Assembly (NCBI GenBank): GCA_034509755.1
Contig: CM067541.1
Span: 30,765,504-30,829,503 of the forward strand
Reading direction: 5' to 3'
Source: Anisodus tanguticus
Taxonomy: Eukaryota > Streptophyta > Magnoliopsida > Solanales > Solanaceae
Length of the DNA stretch: 64,000 nucleotides
Both the position numbers and the translations under genes were made by a program. The notes under the pieces were generated by a model. The model had not been told where the DNA came from. It saw only the letters and a program-made list of their open reading frames with translations, and did no database searches. Within the stretch, counting starts at the first letter, position 1; each line of letters opens with the position of its first letter. Positions 1 to 11,379 of this stretch are shown here, piece by piece.

Positions 1-1
1 G

Positions 2-725
2 AGGCCCAATGGCCAAAACAGGCAGCAATCAACTAGGCCTTGGCCTCAGCAGGACTTCACTTCTGTGGGTCTAGAGACAGTTCTGATTCTCACGGATATC
101 GAGGCAACGATGCATATACTTGGATTAAATCCTCCGGATGCAATTTGGTACATGGACACCAGGGCCACTTCTCATATGACGTATGTGCCAGGTAATCTCT
201 CATCTTATTTCAATTTGAGCAAAAATCGTGGCATAATTATTGGTAATGGTAATTCAATTCCAATTCGTGGTTATGGTCACACAAATTTATCTCCCCCGAA
301 CCCACCTTTAGCCTTGAAAAATGTCCTTCATGCTCCTCACTTAATTAAAAATTTGGTGTCTGTTAAAAAATTTACAACTGATAATTGGATTTCTTTTGAC
401 TTTGACCCTTTTGGATTTTATTTGAAGGATTTCACAACGGGGATATCTCTAATGAGATGTAATAGTCGGGGAGAGTTTTATCCAATCACCACCACCGCCG
501 CCACTTTCACTAATCAAGCCACACCGTCAACGTTTGCCGCTCTAGCACCTTCCTTGTGACATGCGCGTTTGGGTCATCCGGAGGCGTCTGTTCTTTCCTC
601 TCTTAAACATAATAGTTTTATTGAATGTAATAGTACCCGTAGTACTAATATTTGTTCCTGTTGTCCGCTTGAGAAATATGTTAAATTACCGTTTGTAGCC
701 TCAAATTCTAGTACTTTGCTTGCTG
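2..725 (+). pseudogene. Ty1/copia polyprotein fragment: protease and pre-integrase region
   Basis: One frame reads through a Ty1/copia gag-pol segment. It starts in a P/Q-rich linker, then the protease region around WYMDTRATSHMT (about 149-184), then the conserved VLHAPHLIKNLVSV block, and ends in the GAG_pre-integrase segment (HARLGHPEASVLSSL ... ICSCCPLEKYVKLPF). In this family the protease active site is DTG or DSG. Here it is DTR, so the catalytic triad is destroyed. The tryptophan normally found before HARLGHP is replaced by an in-frame TGA at 557-559. The alignment to copia fades after about 725, before the integrase core. Reverse transcriptase, RNase H and LTRs are absent, and the start lies outside the window. 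Dead fragment; family assignment confident, lineage (Tork/Retrofit-like) less so. Confidence 0.85.
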
Positions 726-849
726 GCCTAATTGTCCAAAATCCAATTTCTGTTTCTCGGCTAGCAGGCCCATTGCCTGCTGGTCCATCTCATGTCAGTT
801 TTCGATTGGAAGAGATATTTCAGCATGAGATCTATTCTACACATCATAA

Positions 850-1731
850 ATACATCTTAGACACATTTTTATATACACTTTTGAGCGACAAAAATCACGA
901 GGAGGTCTAAAGCACTGTGGAGCGGAGATTCGCATAATTTATTTCTTCTTTCTTCTATTTTATAATTGAATGGTTATTATGAATTATTTTTTCTCGAAGA
1001 CCGCGAGTGGATAATTTTCATCATTCTAGGATTGTGCAATTATCCATGAATATTGTAGTTTGAAGATTTACGTTAGCATATATTTGATTATCACCTATTG
1101 ATTTAAATGGTGTACTTATTTTTTTCTACGATTAATTATTGAATTGCTTGATCACCAATTGAATACTATCTACGAATTTATGGTTGAACTTGGGAGAGAG
1201 AAGTATAGAGTGCATATAGAATAAATAAAACTTGTTCTTAAACGTGGACATTGAGGAATGAAATCGCGTTCGGAATGGGGATATATCTACTCACCTTGCT
1301 TAGTCAAATACAGGAGATGTAACTGCGTTCTCATTACTGATTATACAATAGAAATATAGGTGTTGCGGTAGTCTAAATAGGCAAGTCGAGACTCGGGAAG
1401 AACCCACGAGCAATATCAATCCTATGATTAGTAAACCGGATTCTCAAAATAGCTAACTAAAGTGGTTACTCAATATGATTGGACAAATCTACCTATGACC
1501 CTATAATATCTCTTCAGACTGATAATCTCAAAAGCATATTAATTTAGTTTACATTTTCTAATTTAGATAATTGATACACAAATCTTGATAAACTCTATGA
1601 TAATTACTATGATTGTTTAATTTAAATTGAAAAGTTAATCAAGAAAGTCCTCGTGGGAATAGTAACTTTCTTATCATTATATTATTTATTGACCACATAT
1701 ACTTCTGTAAGCGGTGGACTAACCAAGTTTT
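850..1731. repeat. Left arm of a large imperfect inverted repeat (foldback-like element)
   Basis: Read on the opposite strand, this stretch matches the DNA on the far side of a centre near 1732. Matching blocks include GTTTGAAGATTTACG (1058) with the reverse complement of 2291-2298, TGATCACCAATTGAATA (about 1149), GGGAGAGAG (about 1192), CACCTTGCTTAGTCA (about 1292), ATATAGGTGTTG (about 1355) and AAGAAAGTCCTCGTGGG (about 1641). The outer limit, about 850, is where similarity to the reverse complement of 16618-16850 fades. No coding region. The ORFs inside it are incidental. Confidence 0.75.
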
Positions 1732-1753
1732 TGCGCCTGATCGGGTCCACCGC
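1711..1753. repeat. Central hairpin of the inverted repeat
   Basis: The arms meet in a perfect 9-bp stem: GCGGTGGAC at 1711-1719 pairs with GTCCACCGC at 1745-1753, with a 25-base loop. The pairing continues outward with interruptions for hundreds of bases, so this is the axis of the long palindrome. Confidence 0.8.
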
Positions 1754-2299
1754 TCACACAAGTGTATGTGATCGATAAGTAATATAATGACAAGAAAGAT
1801 ACCATCCCCACAAGGACTTTCTCGGTTAACTTTTTGGATTAAATCAAACAATTGCAACTATCTGTCCAAGATTTATCAAGATAAGATTAGAAATAGCTAG
1901 CTATTTCGAGAATTCAGTTTACTAATCAAGGGTTGATATTGCTAACAGGTTCTTCTCAATTCCCTTCGCCTATTCAAACTACGACAACGCCTATATTCCT
2001 ATGGTTGTCATCAATAATAAAAAATATAGTGGTATCTCCATTATATGACTAAGCAAGGCCAGTAGGTATATTCCTATTCTAGTCGCAAACCCATTTCCAA
2101 CATACCCCGATTCAAGAACAAGCTCTCTTTTATCCTATATGAAATTTATGTCCTCTCTCCCGAGTTAGACTTAAATATGTATATAATATTCAATTGGTGA
2201 TCATACAATCAAATAATTAAGCGTGTGATAAAATAAGTAAACCAATTAATCCAATATAATCAGTTATAATCAAATATATACTAATATAAAGCTTCAAAG
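1733..2299. repeat. Right arm of the inverted repeat, proximal part
   Basis: Imperfect reverse complement of about 1058-1731. The arm is cut at 2299 by insertion of the Tat element that follows. Its last five bases, CAAAG at 2295-2299, are repeated at 16613-16617, and the arm resumes there. AT-rich and non-coding. Confidence 0.8.
2295..2299. repeat. Target-site duplication (left copy) of Tat element A
   Basis: CAAAG directly precedes TGTTGACACC. The same five bases follow the last base of the 3' LTR at 16613-16617. A perfect 5-bp duplication is the hallmark of Ty3/gypsy integration and fixes both element ends. Confidence 0.92.
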
Positions 2300-3591
2300 T
2301 GTTGACACCCAATTTTGTCCCGTCTTTTATGATTTTATTTGCAATTTTAAATATTTTTTTTAAACACCTCAAAACAATTTTAATCTATACATACATATAT
2401 ATATATGTATATATATTATCATTCTCATTATTATTATTTATTACTCGCATTTTTTACTGGCATTTGCATTTTTTTTTTTAATCATAATCATAGTTTTATC
2501 CATAATATTATATGTTATTTATTTTCGCAAAATGGCATCGCATTTCCATTTTTTTCAAGCATTGCGCGTATCGCAAATATTATATTTTATCACATCGTTA
2601 TGTTATTTTTAAATAATTCACATCTTTTACAAAACAAAAATAATATTTTTAATGTTAAACCCCTTTTATATTTTTAAACCCAAAACAATTTCTAACCAAT
2701 TTCATTTTCCCAAACCCAATACAAATTCTACCCAAACAAAATTCACCAAACCCACAAAACAAATTCCTACCCAAATCTTCCAAACCAAAGCCCAACAAAC
2801 CATTCCCTTATTTCCCCAAGCCCAATCGGCCACCCCATTTTCTAATTCCCAATTCCCACAACCCAAAACTCCCAAAGCCCAACCATCCCTAAATCTCTTA
2901 ACCCAAAACAAAACAACTCCCCTCTTTATTTTCGGCCCACCTGCAACAGCCCAAACTCCCCTTTCTTCTATTTTTTAACCAACTCCCCATTCCCCTTTTA
3001 TTTCCCTTATTCCCGACCCACCACAAAAATCACAGTCAAACGCACCCCATTTCCGTGCCCCAATCGAACAACCAAAACACCCACCACCCAAAACCAATTC
3101 GTCCACCCAATAACTCGCCGACCCGAGCCCAATCCCAATTAAAACCCCCAATTCGCCCAAAACCAAATCAAAAACAAAACCAGCGACGCCAAAAAAAAAC
3201 CAGGCGACCTTCGACCCAAACCCTTCCAAAATCCGGCGGTCCTTCGCCGATTCCACCGACATCCCTTTACCCGCCGGACAAACACCCTCACCACACCACC
3301 GTCACCACGTCCCTTTCCATCTCGGACCTCTCGCATCCCCCGGTCCCCTTTTCCATTTTTCTCGCAAAAACTCGAGCATTGAACAACTCGTCCGGTCAAA
3401 TCGACCATGCATGAGTCGTCGATCCTCGTGGCACCTTCAAGGATTCGTTGGGTAAGAACACGAACCCCATACCTCTTCCTTTATCATCTCGGTTTTCAAA
3501 AAGAAAAAGGGATAAACCGTCACTTTTTTTCCAGGGGTTTAAATTCGAATTTTCAAAATCTAGTTTGTTGGGGAGGGGTCTCAATAAGGAC

Positions 3592-3599
3592 TATAAATA
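3592..3599 (+). promoter_or_regulatory. LTR promoter TATA box, element A 5' LTR
   Basis: TATAAATA in the context AGGACTATAAATAG, about 1.29 kb into the LTR. It is identical in the 3' LTR at 14033-14040. Related Tat LTRs here have a TATA box in the corresponding place (19048, 61091), which supports a Pol II start about 30 bases downstream. Confidence 0.7.
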
Positions 3600-3885
3600 G
3601 AACCCTTTGTGGGTTATGGAAGGGGGTCCCGATTTTCAAAAAGCCCTCTGTTTTATCTTAGTTCTTGCAAAAAATCAACCTCGCCTTATGGTTTCACAAA
3701 AGGGGGTTTAGCAAAAATCCCTTCTTGAACGAGCTTCGATTCTAAAAAATCCTTCTTTTACTCTCGGTTCCTGGTTTGACCAAAACCACAAAGCGTTAAG
3801 CTCCCGTTCTCTTTAAACCCCTAAACAAACTTCTCCGAGCGGGCCGACGATTCGAGACGACGCTTCGGTTCGTCGCTCGAAGAAG

Positions 3886-3895
3886 GTCCGTAAAT
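3886..3895 (+). promoter_or_regulatory. Putative splice donor in element A LTR
   Basis: Two overlapping candidates: AAG|GTCCGT at 3886 and TCC|GTAAAT at 3890. The second lines up with the GTAAAT of element B (52011) and GTAATC of B' (19318), each followed by a CTCCT or CTAAT-like patch and T-rich DNA. The T-rich remainder of the LTR resembles plant intron sequence. Inferred from pattern only, with no transcript evidence. Confidence 0.4.
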
Positions 3896-6171
3896 ACATC
3901 TCCTCTCGCTTTTATTTTCTGCATTTTTTGTGTATTTTATTGTTAATTATGTGATAGTGTAGTCGTTTCATGATGATGTGTTCAAAGAATATCTAAGTAT
4001 GGGTTTGTTAGCATGTTTAGTTAATTATTAATGTATAGACATGCTTTATTTGTTTGATTAGGTTCGTGCTTAGTATAGTGTATTGTCCTCTTTACTATTT
4101 AGTTCATGATTAATGGCAATTGAATAATTGTTTGCTAGCAGCTCGTTGATATGATTGAGATTACAAAAAAAATAATAGTAGCATAGTTTTAGATTCAATG
4201 ACTTAGATAGGTATATGTTAACTGTTCATATGCTTTCCGTGAGTAGTGTAGGATAAGATTAGCTTTAAATCTTTACTAGATTATTTGTAAACATATGTGC
4301 GTGAGTTTGAGATAAGTGGAAGTATTGTGTGTATGTGTATGGTTTCGGATGTTTGTTGATTCTCTCGTATACTCAAAATACTTTGGAATCCGCCTATCTT
4401 ATTGAGTTCTTTTAACTGATTCATTCCTAATAGATGATTAGTTGTTTATCAGTTGTGGTATATTAATATTTGACTTGTAATATACTAGATAATCAATCCA
4501 AGTATTTATGCCATGAGAATCGCCTACTTATGCCCAATACTTCATATTTAGTCTTAACTATGTATGTGTGACTTAAACTATGAAGTGGTGACCTCTGGTT
4601 TTTGTGTGACTAGCCATGCCTACTTCATAAAGTGTGTTGTGTGACCATCTGTATTATCTTGATAAAATATTGCCCTGCTCATGTGTGTATATCAAGTTAT
4701 AAATCCCAAAAACAGCATGTATTAAATATGATTTGAGTTGTTGAATATCCTGTCTCCGTTATTCGGTCTTATTTGCTCGATTTGACAATCCTACTATGTG
4801 TATCTCTAAATGTTTTTATGCACAACTGGAATCATGTCCCCGTTAGTATAAAATAACTTATGAATTTGGATTGAATATTGCTTGGACATATTACGATTTG
4901 GGGCGTACCCGTATAGTTATTTATCGCTAGTTTTCATTCCGAAATTATCATCCGAATAAAACTTATCTGGATTAGTAGTGATCAATAGAATATCCCCAAA
5001 ATGTTGCCCCCGTTGGTCAATAGGACATCTTTGTATATCTCATACATCTATTGAGTTAAATTCATGTTTCGTATGTCCAAGTAGGGCACCATTTTTAATA
5101 CACAACCTATAGATGACTCGTCTGTTTACCTCCTTCAAGTCCGAAAATTATAAGTTTGGGCCTCGCTTTCTATTTCTCGCGTGTTGATTGTTCCCCGAGG
5201 CCCAACAACATATTACCTTTCATGAATTATCTATTTACCCTTTTTTCTATGTATATATTTTCATGTTCCATTCTCTAATCCTTTTCTTTTCTTTTATTTT
5301 ACATGAAATGCATCGGGAGCAACGAAGAGTCTCGTTATGAGACTCATCATGATTATCGTCAAACGAAGACCCGCATCCACACTCCTTGCATTCTCCAAAC
5401 TCGGGATTTCAAAACAAATAGGGGCTAGATGACATCGTCATCCGCCTTAGTTCCCCTTTCATTGTTATTCTTTAAATTCGTTATTTCTATTTGGGTCTGT
5501 AATAATTATTTAATGCTTGTGTGATTGTTAGGATATTTAGAATAATTAGGTCATGAATGGATAATTAGTAGGGTAGTTAAAGCCCGTCGCTAGCTTATTT
5601 GCTTGTAGGCTCGGTTAATTTAAACATAGAAACCCTCCGCTAGTTATTTATTTTTAGGCTCGTCAAGCATATTTAAAATTTTCAAAACAAACTATGATCA
5701 TCTTCTATTCATTTTATTAATTGTACAACAAAAAATGATTTCCAAAAATTACTCCTTTGGCATTACAAATTAATTGCTTTTCTCCTTATTATTGTCACAA
5801 ATGCATACATGTACAAAATGCATCTCTTTCATTAATTATTTGTAAATATCTTTTTAACTTTATACTTTAAACATGCATTTTTCTTACTATAATATTAACC
5901 TGAGTTTGACCGGATAACCGCAAGTTAGCGGATCTTAAAGGATGCCTAACCCCTTCCCTTTAGGAGAATAGAGAACCCTTACCTAGAATCTCATTAGTTT
6001 CGTAGACCTTAAAATCGGAGTTTACATTGCAGCATTTAGTTTAAATATTTAGGTGTCCTAATTCACCGTAAAAGATAATTAGGTGGCGACTCCTTAATAA
6101 TACCCGGAATCACCGGACACGTTGTGCTCCGCTTTGACCCGTAGAGCAGGTCAAAACAGGGCGCGACAGCA

Positions 6172-6189
6172 TGGCGACTCCGCTGGGGA
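6172..6189 (+). other. Primer-binding site of element A (tRNA-Arg)
   Basis: TGGCGACTCCGCTGGGGA begins three bases after the 5' LTR. It is complementary to the 3' end (including CCA) of a plant tRNA-Arg whose acceptor end reads CCCAGCGGAGTCG. Tat/Ogre elements characteristically use tRNA-Arg, whereas most chromoviruses use initiator tRNA-Met. Confidence 0.88.
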
Positions 6190-7122
6190 CTTTCAGGTTC
6201 TTAACCATAGCAAATTCAGGTTAATTATTATTGTGCTTTACTTTTGCTCTTTATTTGACTTAATGCTTTGATTTATTTCCTTTGCGAAATTTTGCGTGCA
6301 TAACTGCTTTAATTGCTATATTGTTTTATTGCTTTCCTTAAATTGGCATTCCGCTCATATTTCTTCCATTCTGGAAAATTGACACTATCACACACTACAC
6401 GCAAGGTGTGTTTTGCGCACCCGCAAATTTCTTTCAATCTACCAAATTTTAGGAGAGTTGGCGTATGCGCGGAGTGACCGGACCATCCGGTGGCCGCGTA
6501 GCCTTCTCACTCGAGCAGTCCGCTCGGGAACCTTGAGTCTAGTCAGCCAAATCTTAGAAAATTTAAGATAGAGCTATACCACCCTTTATTTTAAGTCATG
6601 CATGCATACACCTTAGGTGGGTCGATCCTTGGTATTGACTCCACAATTAAGAAATCCGCCAAAAATGGCTACGGGTCTCACAACCCAACGATCAATCAGC
6701 ATATTATGTGTAGCGTGATAATGATAGACTAATCCAAGACTAATCATGACATGCTGAAATTGGAAAATGTACATTTATTTTGTCTCGTTTCCGACAAAGC
6801 ATTGCAGTTTAGCAGCTTGGATCAAATCTGTCGTAATCCCGCATATCTGGCGTTTAGGCCCACCTCCGGCATAAGGGAGGCCCCATGCATATTAGGATGT
6901 GCATTTAATTGCCATACAATCATTTTGTTGTTTTCTCCTGCTTTTTCACTCTGTGCATATTATTTGAAGCAATAATTACTTGCCCTATACTAACTTGGTT
7001 TTCTTCATTTTTTTAGAAGGTTTATTTTGCCTAGATTATTTTTCCCAAAGGTTGATTTGCGTTGACTAAAACTGGCGGATCATCCCTACTTCACGAGGTC
7101 AAAGGCACAATCCTTCAACAAA
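6190..7122 (+). other. Untranslated leader of element A
   Basis: About 930 bases between the primer site and gag, with no plausible coding region. T-rich in the first part, with a GC-richer patch at 6470-6560. It ends with a well-formed intron 3' end at 6988-7016. The ORF at 6751-6975 has no recognisable similarity and is treated as chance. Confidence 0.6.
6988..7016 (+). promoter_or_regulatory. Putative branch point and splice acceptor before gag (element A)
   Basis: TACTAAC at 6988-6994 is a consensus branch-point sequence. A T-rich tract follows and ends in TTTTAG at 7011-7016, 107 bases before the first gag ATG (7123). Together with the donor-like site in the LTR this would remove most of the LTR and the primer site from a spliced mRNA. 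Inference. Confidence 0.45.
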
Positions 7123-8374
7123 ATGACTGATTCAGATGCATCCGAACAGACTGGCATGGAACTTATCACTCTTTCAAGAGATGAACCGAGGCTTCGGAAA
7201 ATAGAAATGCTACCGTCCAAGAAAAATACATCGCCCAACCGTTACAAACGTATGGCAGCCATGCGAGACGAGATAGAGCGGCTCCAAAATCTCACCAACC
7301 TGTCCATTAGCGCCAATACCCCACTCCCTGAACAAGGGACGAATGCAACTGCACCACAAATTTTTTCATCTCCTGAATCGCCATTTCCCCAAAACCTCCC
7401 CGATAATTCGCCACTATGCAAAATCAATCCACAACACACTAACCCGCAAGCAAGTCCACAACAAAGCCAGCTACAAAATGATCCGGCCTCATTCACAACT
7501 CCACATACCCAAATTACCCCACTCATCCAAAACACCCCTTCCACGCAAAATCACCCGGCAGACCAACACATATTGATGGCACACATCGCTGATCACAAAG
7601 CGGTATGTGCCGCCAGTATATGTAATGGAAGCCCAACCTTTTACTACCGCAACACCAAACATGACTCTTCAGGAAATTGGCCAGTGTGAAGAAATGGACA
7701 GGCGGGTAAGGATCAGAACCGATGAAAGTGTGGCGAGAGAGATTTACAGCCTAAAAGAGGCATTCAAGAATATCCAAACCAGCAAGGGACATGAAGGACT
7801 TGAGTACGAAGATCTGTGTATGCATCCCGACATTGAATTGCCTGTAGGATATAAGGTGCCAAAATTTGGCTTGTTTGATGGGAAAGGAAATCCTCACGCT
7901 CATTTAAGATCATACTGTGACAAACTGATTGGGGTAGGTAAAGACCAGGCCATCATAATGAAGTTGTTCGTAAGGAGTTTAACAGGAGAAGCACTCGACT
8001 GGTACACGAGCCAAAACCCGCGAAAATGGCGTAATTGGGGCACGATGGCACAAGATTTCGTGGACAGATTTAAATTCAACACTGACACAGTCTTGGACAG
8101 ATTTTATCTGATGAAGTTGGAAAAGAAGTCCACAGAGACCTTTAGAGAATATGCCATGAAGTGGAGGGCAGAAGCAGCAAAAGTTCAACCCCCGATAGAA
8201 GAAAGTGAGATGACCACTCTCTTTGTACAATCTTTGAAAGATGCAACATACTATGAGAGAATGATAAGCGTCATAGGACGAAGTTTCTCCGAAGTTATAA
8301 GGATGGGAGATTTCATAGAAGAGGGAATCGAACAGAAGAATTACAAACTTTGTAGCATTGCAAGCAACGAGTGA
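7123..8374 (+). pseudogene. Tat gag (capsid region) of element A, frameshifted
   Basis: The first frame (7123-about 7600) begins MTDSDASEQTGMELIT, continues with a basic/charged patch and a coiled-coil-like MAAMRDEIERLQNLTN, then a P/Q/N-rich linker. The second frame (about 7600-8374) holds the capsid part: YEDLCMHPDIELPVGYKVPKF, FDGKGNPHAHLRSYCDKL, FVRSLTGEALDWYTSQNPRKW and FREYAMKWRAEAAKVQPP. These blocks are typical of plant Ty3/gypsy retrotransposon gag, Tat type. The reading frame changes near 7600, where VPPVYVMEAQ must be joined, and again near 8368, where SNE is followed by TGA but related sequence continues in another frame. Gag packages element RNA in cytoplasmic particles. At least two frameshifts make this copy unlikely to give a full-length product. 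Confidence 0.82.
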
Positions 8375-9496
8375 GACAATCCAATCGGACTCATTTGAGG
8401 GAGCAATAAAGAGGAAGAGAGACGGAGTGTCCTCTCGTGGTGACAGCTTCGAAACATAGGCCAAATCAAATGTCAACCTACCAAATGCCATCACCCCACC
8501 TCCCTACTACAATCAAAACAACCAAAGTCCTCACCTTCCTATTATTGCCCATACGCCCAAATCCCTCAACCTTACTATCAATACCCACCGCTCCCTACCC
8601 CGTCTACCATACTCGCCCAATATATAGCCTCGCCTCGAGCGCCACCTATCCGAATCCCCCACAATATCAGCCCGCATACTTACCTCACCCACGAGTCCAT
8701 GCACCCAAACCCCGCGCAAAACACGAAAGAAAGCCACCAAAACCTATACACCTTTAGCCGAACCTCGAGCCCAATTATATGAAAGATCGAAAACCGCAGA
8801 ATACTCCACCCCATCCCAGAAATGTCCCCAATCTTGTTCCCAAATGGCATGATGAGACTAAGCATTGTGCATACCACTCGGGAATCCCCGGACACGACAC
8901 CGAAAATTGCTATGCCCTCGCAGAGACGAATCGAGGCATTAATCAAAGAAGGAGTTATCCGACCGAAAGGACTCCGCCTCTAATGAAAACAATAACTCTT
9001 TGCCGGATCATGACGATGCAAATGTGAACATGATTACCGTTGATGAAGAACACAACTTGGAAGGGACTATTGTGCCACTCCGAGAGAAAGGAAAAGGTTA
9101 AATCATCGGCCTTTGTCACCCCTATGATTACGGTCCATTGAGGGCACCGTTCGGAGTAGAAGTACTTCCTCCAAAGTCGCGGGTCATGGCACCATCTTTT
9201 CTTGGAAAAGTCCTATCAACCAATCTCCGAAGAAAGAGAGATGCTCTTTTGCCAAAGCCTGTTCCACCTCGAGTCGAGTCATTATTCGTCGAGCATGCGC
9301 CACTCGAATCAAAGGAGGACAATGCGACCAACCTCGTTGAGGGATTCAAAAGTCTTTTCATTATCGAAGAAGAAGCGAGGATGCGGTGTGATTCTCGATG
9401 ATTACGCTAAAGACTCAACCATTTGGGATGCAGAGCAAGAAGATGATTTGGAAAATTGGACCTGTGCCCCGGCCTTGTTTCTCCCAGAAACTAGTT
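8375..9496 (+). pseudogene. Tat gag C-terminus, zinc-knuckle-like motif and pre-protease region (element A)
   Basis: Continues gag in changing frames. Near 8868-8912 it encodes HCAYHSGIPGHDTENCYAL, the Cys/His nucleic-acid-binding motif typical of Tat gag. Around 9010-9130 MITVDEEHNLEGTIVP and AFVTPMITV are recognisable linker blocks, and 9420-9496 gives TIWDAEQEDDLENWTCAP, a pattern found just before protease/RT in Tat polyproteins. The protease DTG/DSG motif and all reverse transcriptase motifs are absent. At least three frame changes and a stop at 9496-9498 end it. After this point the element jumps to the 3' end of pol. Confidence 0.6.
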
Positions 9497-9664
9497 AATT
9501 TCGTTAATGTTTAATGAAACAATGCGATTCAGATTGAGGCCTGAATCACATATATGCATTTAATGTTTTACCTCCCCCTTTTGAAAGCTTAAAAAAGACA
9601 AATCTGCATTGCTTTTGCTATTTTAAAATCTGTTTTGTTTAATAATTTTCTTTTCTTTTTCATC

Positions 9665-10045
9665 ATGCAAACTAATCTGTCGATAATGTGTGACACATTT
9701 GAAACAAGCAAGCAAGACTTCGAAGAATATAAGGAAGACTCACAACCGGAAGAATTGGGGCATTTTTGGAATAAGTCAAAGCCAGAATTGGATGAAACAT
9801 CAAGATGGTTGATAGTTACAAGCATTGGCACGGACGTTTGCCATTTGTACTCTTGGGCTACCATACTACGATCAGGACTTCTACTGGGGCAATGCTATAT
9901 CTTTCGCAGTCAAGTGGACACAGAATCATATACTAAGAGACTGATTGATGAAAAGCAGATGGACGCAGTTGTCCGGGGCAACCTTATCAGAATAGAATGG
10001 CCAAAAACCATCAATGCAGATGCAGTGAAGAGATACCATATCTAA
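9665..10045 (+). pseudogene. Remnant of the Tat integrase C-terminus (element A)
   Basis: A 127-codon open stretch (an ATG further upstream is at 9635). The first 60 residues are acidic and not confidently placed. The end, LIDEKQMDAVVRGNL followed directly by EWPKTINADAVKRYHI, fuses two pieces of the integrase C-terminal region. The same blocks occur in B' (LIDEKRMVVVCHSQ; WPRAINLDAIKRYYA) and B (LIDEKMMVVLCHGQ; WPKVINSDAIKRYYV), where about 60-70 residues separate them. The intervening region, the DDE catalytic core and everything upstream to gag are deleted. No integrase activity is possible. Confidence 0.75.
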
Positions 10046-10084
10046 GATTAGTTATTCTCTATGTAATACTTTTTTCTATGTTGT

Positions 10085-10335
10085 AAAAGTTGCGCTCCCT
10101 CGGCGGGATACGCATTGAACCCACGTAGGGTTCCGTTTCTTTAGATCACAAATTTTCCCAAGTTCCTTTTTATTTGTAGCATGAACTACGTCATGACCTG
10201 ATTCCCTTGGTGGGATACGTAGGCGGCCACATTAGCTTCGGTCCCATCTTTAGAAAACCTTACAATCCTCTTTACTTGTACAACGAACTACGTCATGACC
10301 TGATTCCCTCGGCGGGATACGTAGGCGGCCTAAAT
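10085..10335 (+). repeat. Tat 3' UTR motif array, GAACTACG...GGATACGTAGGC (element A)
   Basis: Two good copies, at 10183 and 10285, of GAACTACGTCATGACCTG ... GGGATACGTAGGCGGCC, plus a partial copy at about 10099 (CTCGGCGGGATACG). The period is about 100 bp and each is followed by a TTCGGTCCCA-type stretch. The same motif recurs after integrase in B' (45584) and B (57098-57535). Confidence 0.75.
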
Positions 10336-10624
10336 CGACTTCGGTCCCACCATTAGGAAATCTTTTTTTTACTTTATCTCACACATGACAAAATGCACCC
10401 ATCTGATCGCCTCGATAGGCCAGGTAAGCAACCTACACTAGACTCGGTGGTCCGTTCGAAAGATCATCATCCTCACATATTAGAAACTGGGGCATTTTTT
10501 TTTGGGATCACTGCCAGAGGATGCCGATAAACATGGAAAAGCATCGGCAAAATAAGTCTTCAGCCAGAAGAATTTTGGATAAGACGTTTGCTTTGTTTCA
10601 CCGCATGTCCCGCTCGACGTACAT

Positions 10625-10895
10625 TTTACATAAATGCATACTTTCTCATAAGCGGATTATTTCCAACAAATATCTTCATTAAAGTTCGACAAGAACTTTT
10701 ACTGATATGCATATTTTCTTATAAGTAAATTATTTTCAACAAATATTTTCATTAGAGTTCGACAAGAACTTTTTACGGATATGCCTATTTTCTTATAAGT
10801 AAATTATTTTCAACAAATATTTTCGTTAGAGTTCGACAAGAACTTTTACTGATATGCCTACTTTCTCATAAACAAATTATTTTCAACAGTTTTCA
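10625..10895 (+). repeat. 73-74-bp tandem array in element A 3' UTR
   Basis: About 3.5 units. The marker GTTCGACAAGAACTTTT starts at 10684, 10757 and 10831 (spacing 73 and 74), with ATTTTCTTATAAGTAAATTA between. GTTCGACAAGAAC is itself a near-palindrome. Non-coding. Confidence 0.82.
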
Positions 10896-11379
10896 TTAGC
10901 GGTTAGCCAAGACTGGGAACTAGCTAGGGGCTACAGGTCCGAATCAGCGGAACATGCAACTATCAAGAGCAGAAGCTACAAAGTCAACGCGAATCAACCG
11001 CCCCTCCCCCAAACTCACAAATTTTTTTTTTGAGTACAGGTTCTTCAGGTTGAAAGAAGCAGGGAAGCCACATCACTTATGATCAATTTCCCAAAGAATT
11101 TTGGCATCACAGCTCACTACAAGGATTACGTTCATGTTTTGCATCTATACGAAGACATCATCTTGACCTACAGGGTCCCGACTATTATGTCTGCACAAAG
11201 ATGTTATTTTGAATCACAGGAAACGACAACACAGCAAACCCGAGGGCAAAGACGTCGCATCACATTTTCGCCCGTGCCAGGATGACATTTCAATTCACAG
11301 TCCACATGAGTTTGAATCGGCAGAAGATTCAACACAATGTGAAACCATATTACAGCAAACTGACGGCAAGGACGTCACT

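Larger units (their letters stand above)
2300..6168 (+). repeat. 5' LTR of element A
   Basis: Starts TGTTGACACCC and ends GGGCGCGACA, so it has the TG...CA ends. It is 3869 bp, nearly identical to 12677-16612. Order within it: an AT-rich block with a short TA tract (2390-2420), a C- and A-rich block (2640-3400) that gives long but meaningless ORFs, a TATA box (3592), a short exon-like stretch, a GTAAAT site (3890), then about 2 kb of T-rich, C-poor sequence, and a conserved 3' segment containing AGGTGGCGACTCC (about 6082). Confidence 0.92.

Noticed and set aside
1639..1857. 72-residue minus-strand ORF
   Set aside because: Spans the centre of the inverted repeat, so its two halves are reverse complements. 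No protein-like composition.
2652..3414. Proline- and asparagine-rich ORFs on both strands (repeated at 13088-13850)
   Set aside because: They lie in the C- and A-rich part of the element A LTR before the TATA box, in overlapping frames on both strands. Compositional artefact.
6172..6189. tRNA-Arg gene fragment
   Set aside because: Only 18 bases, complementary in sense to the tRNA 3' end and placed right after an LTR. A primer-binding site explains it.
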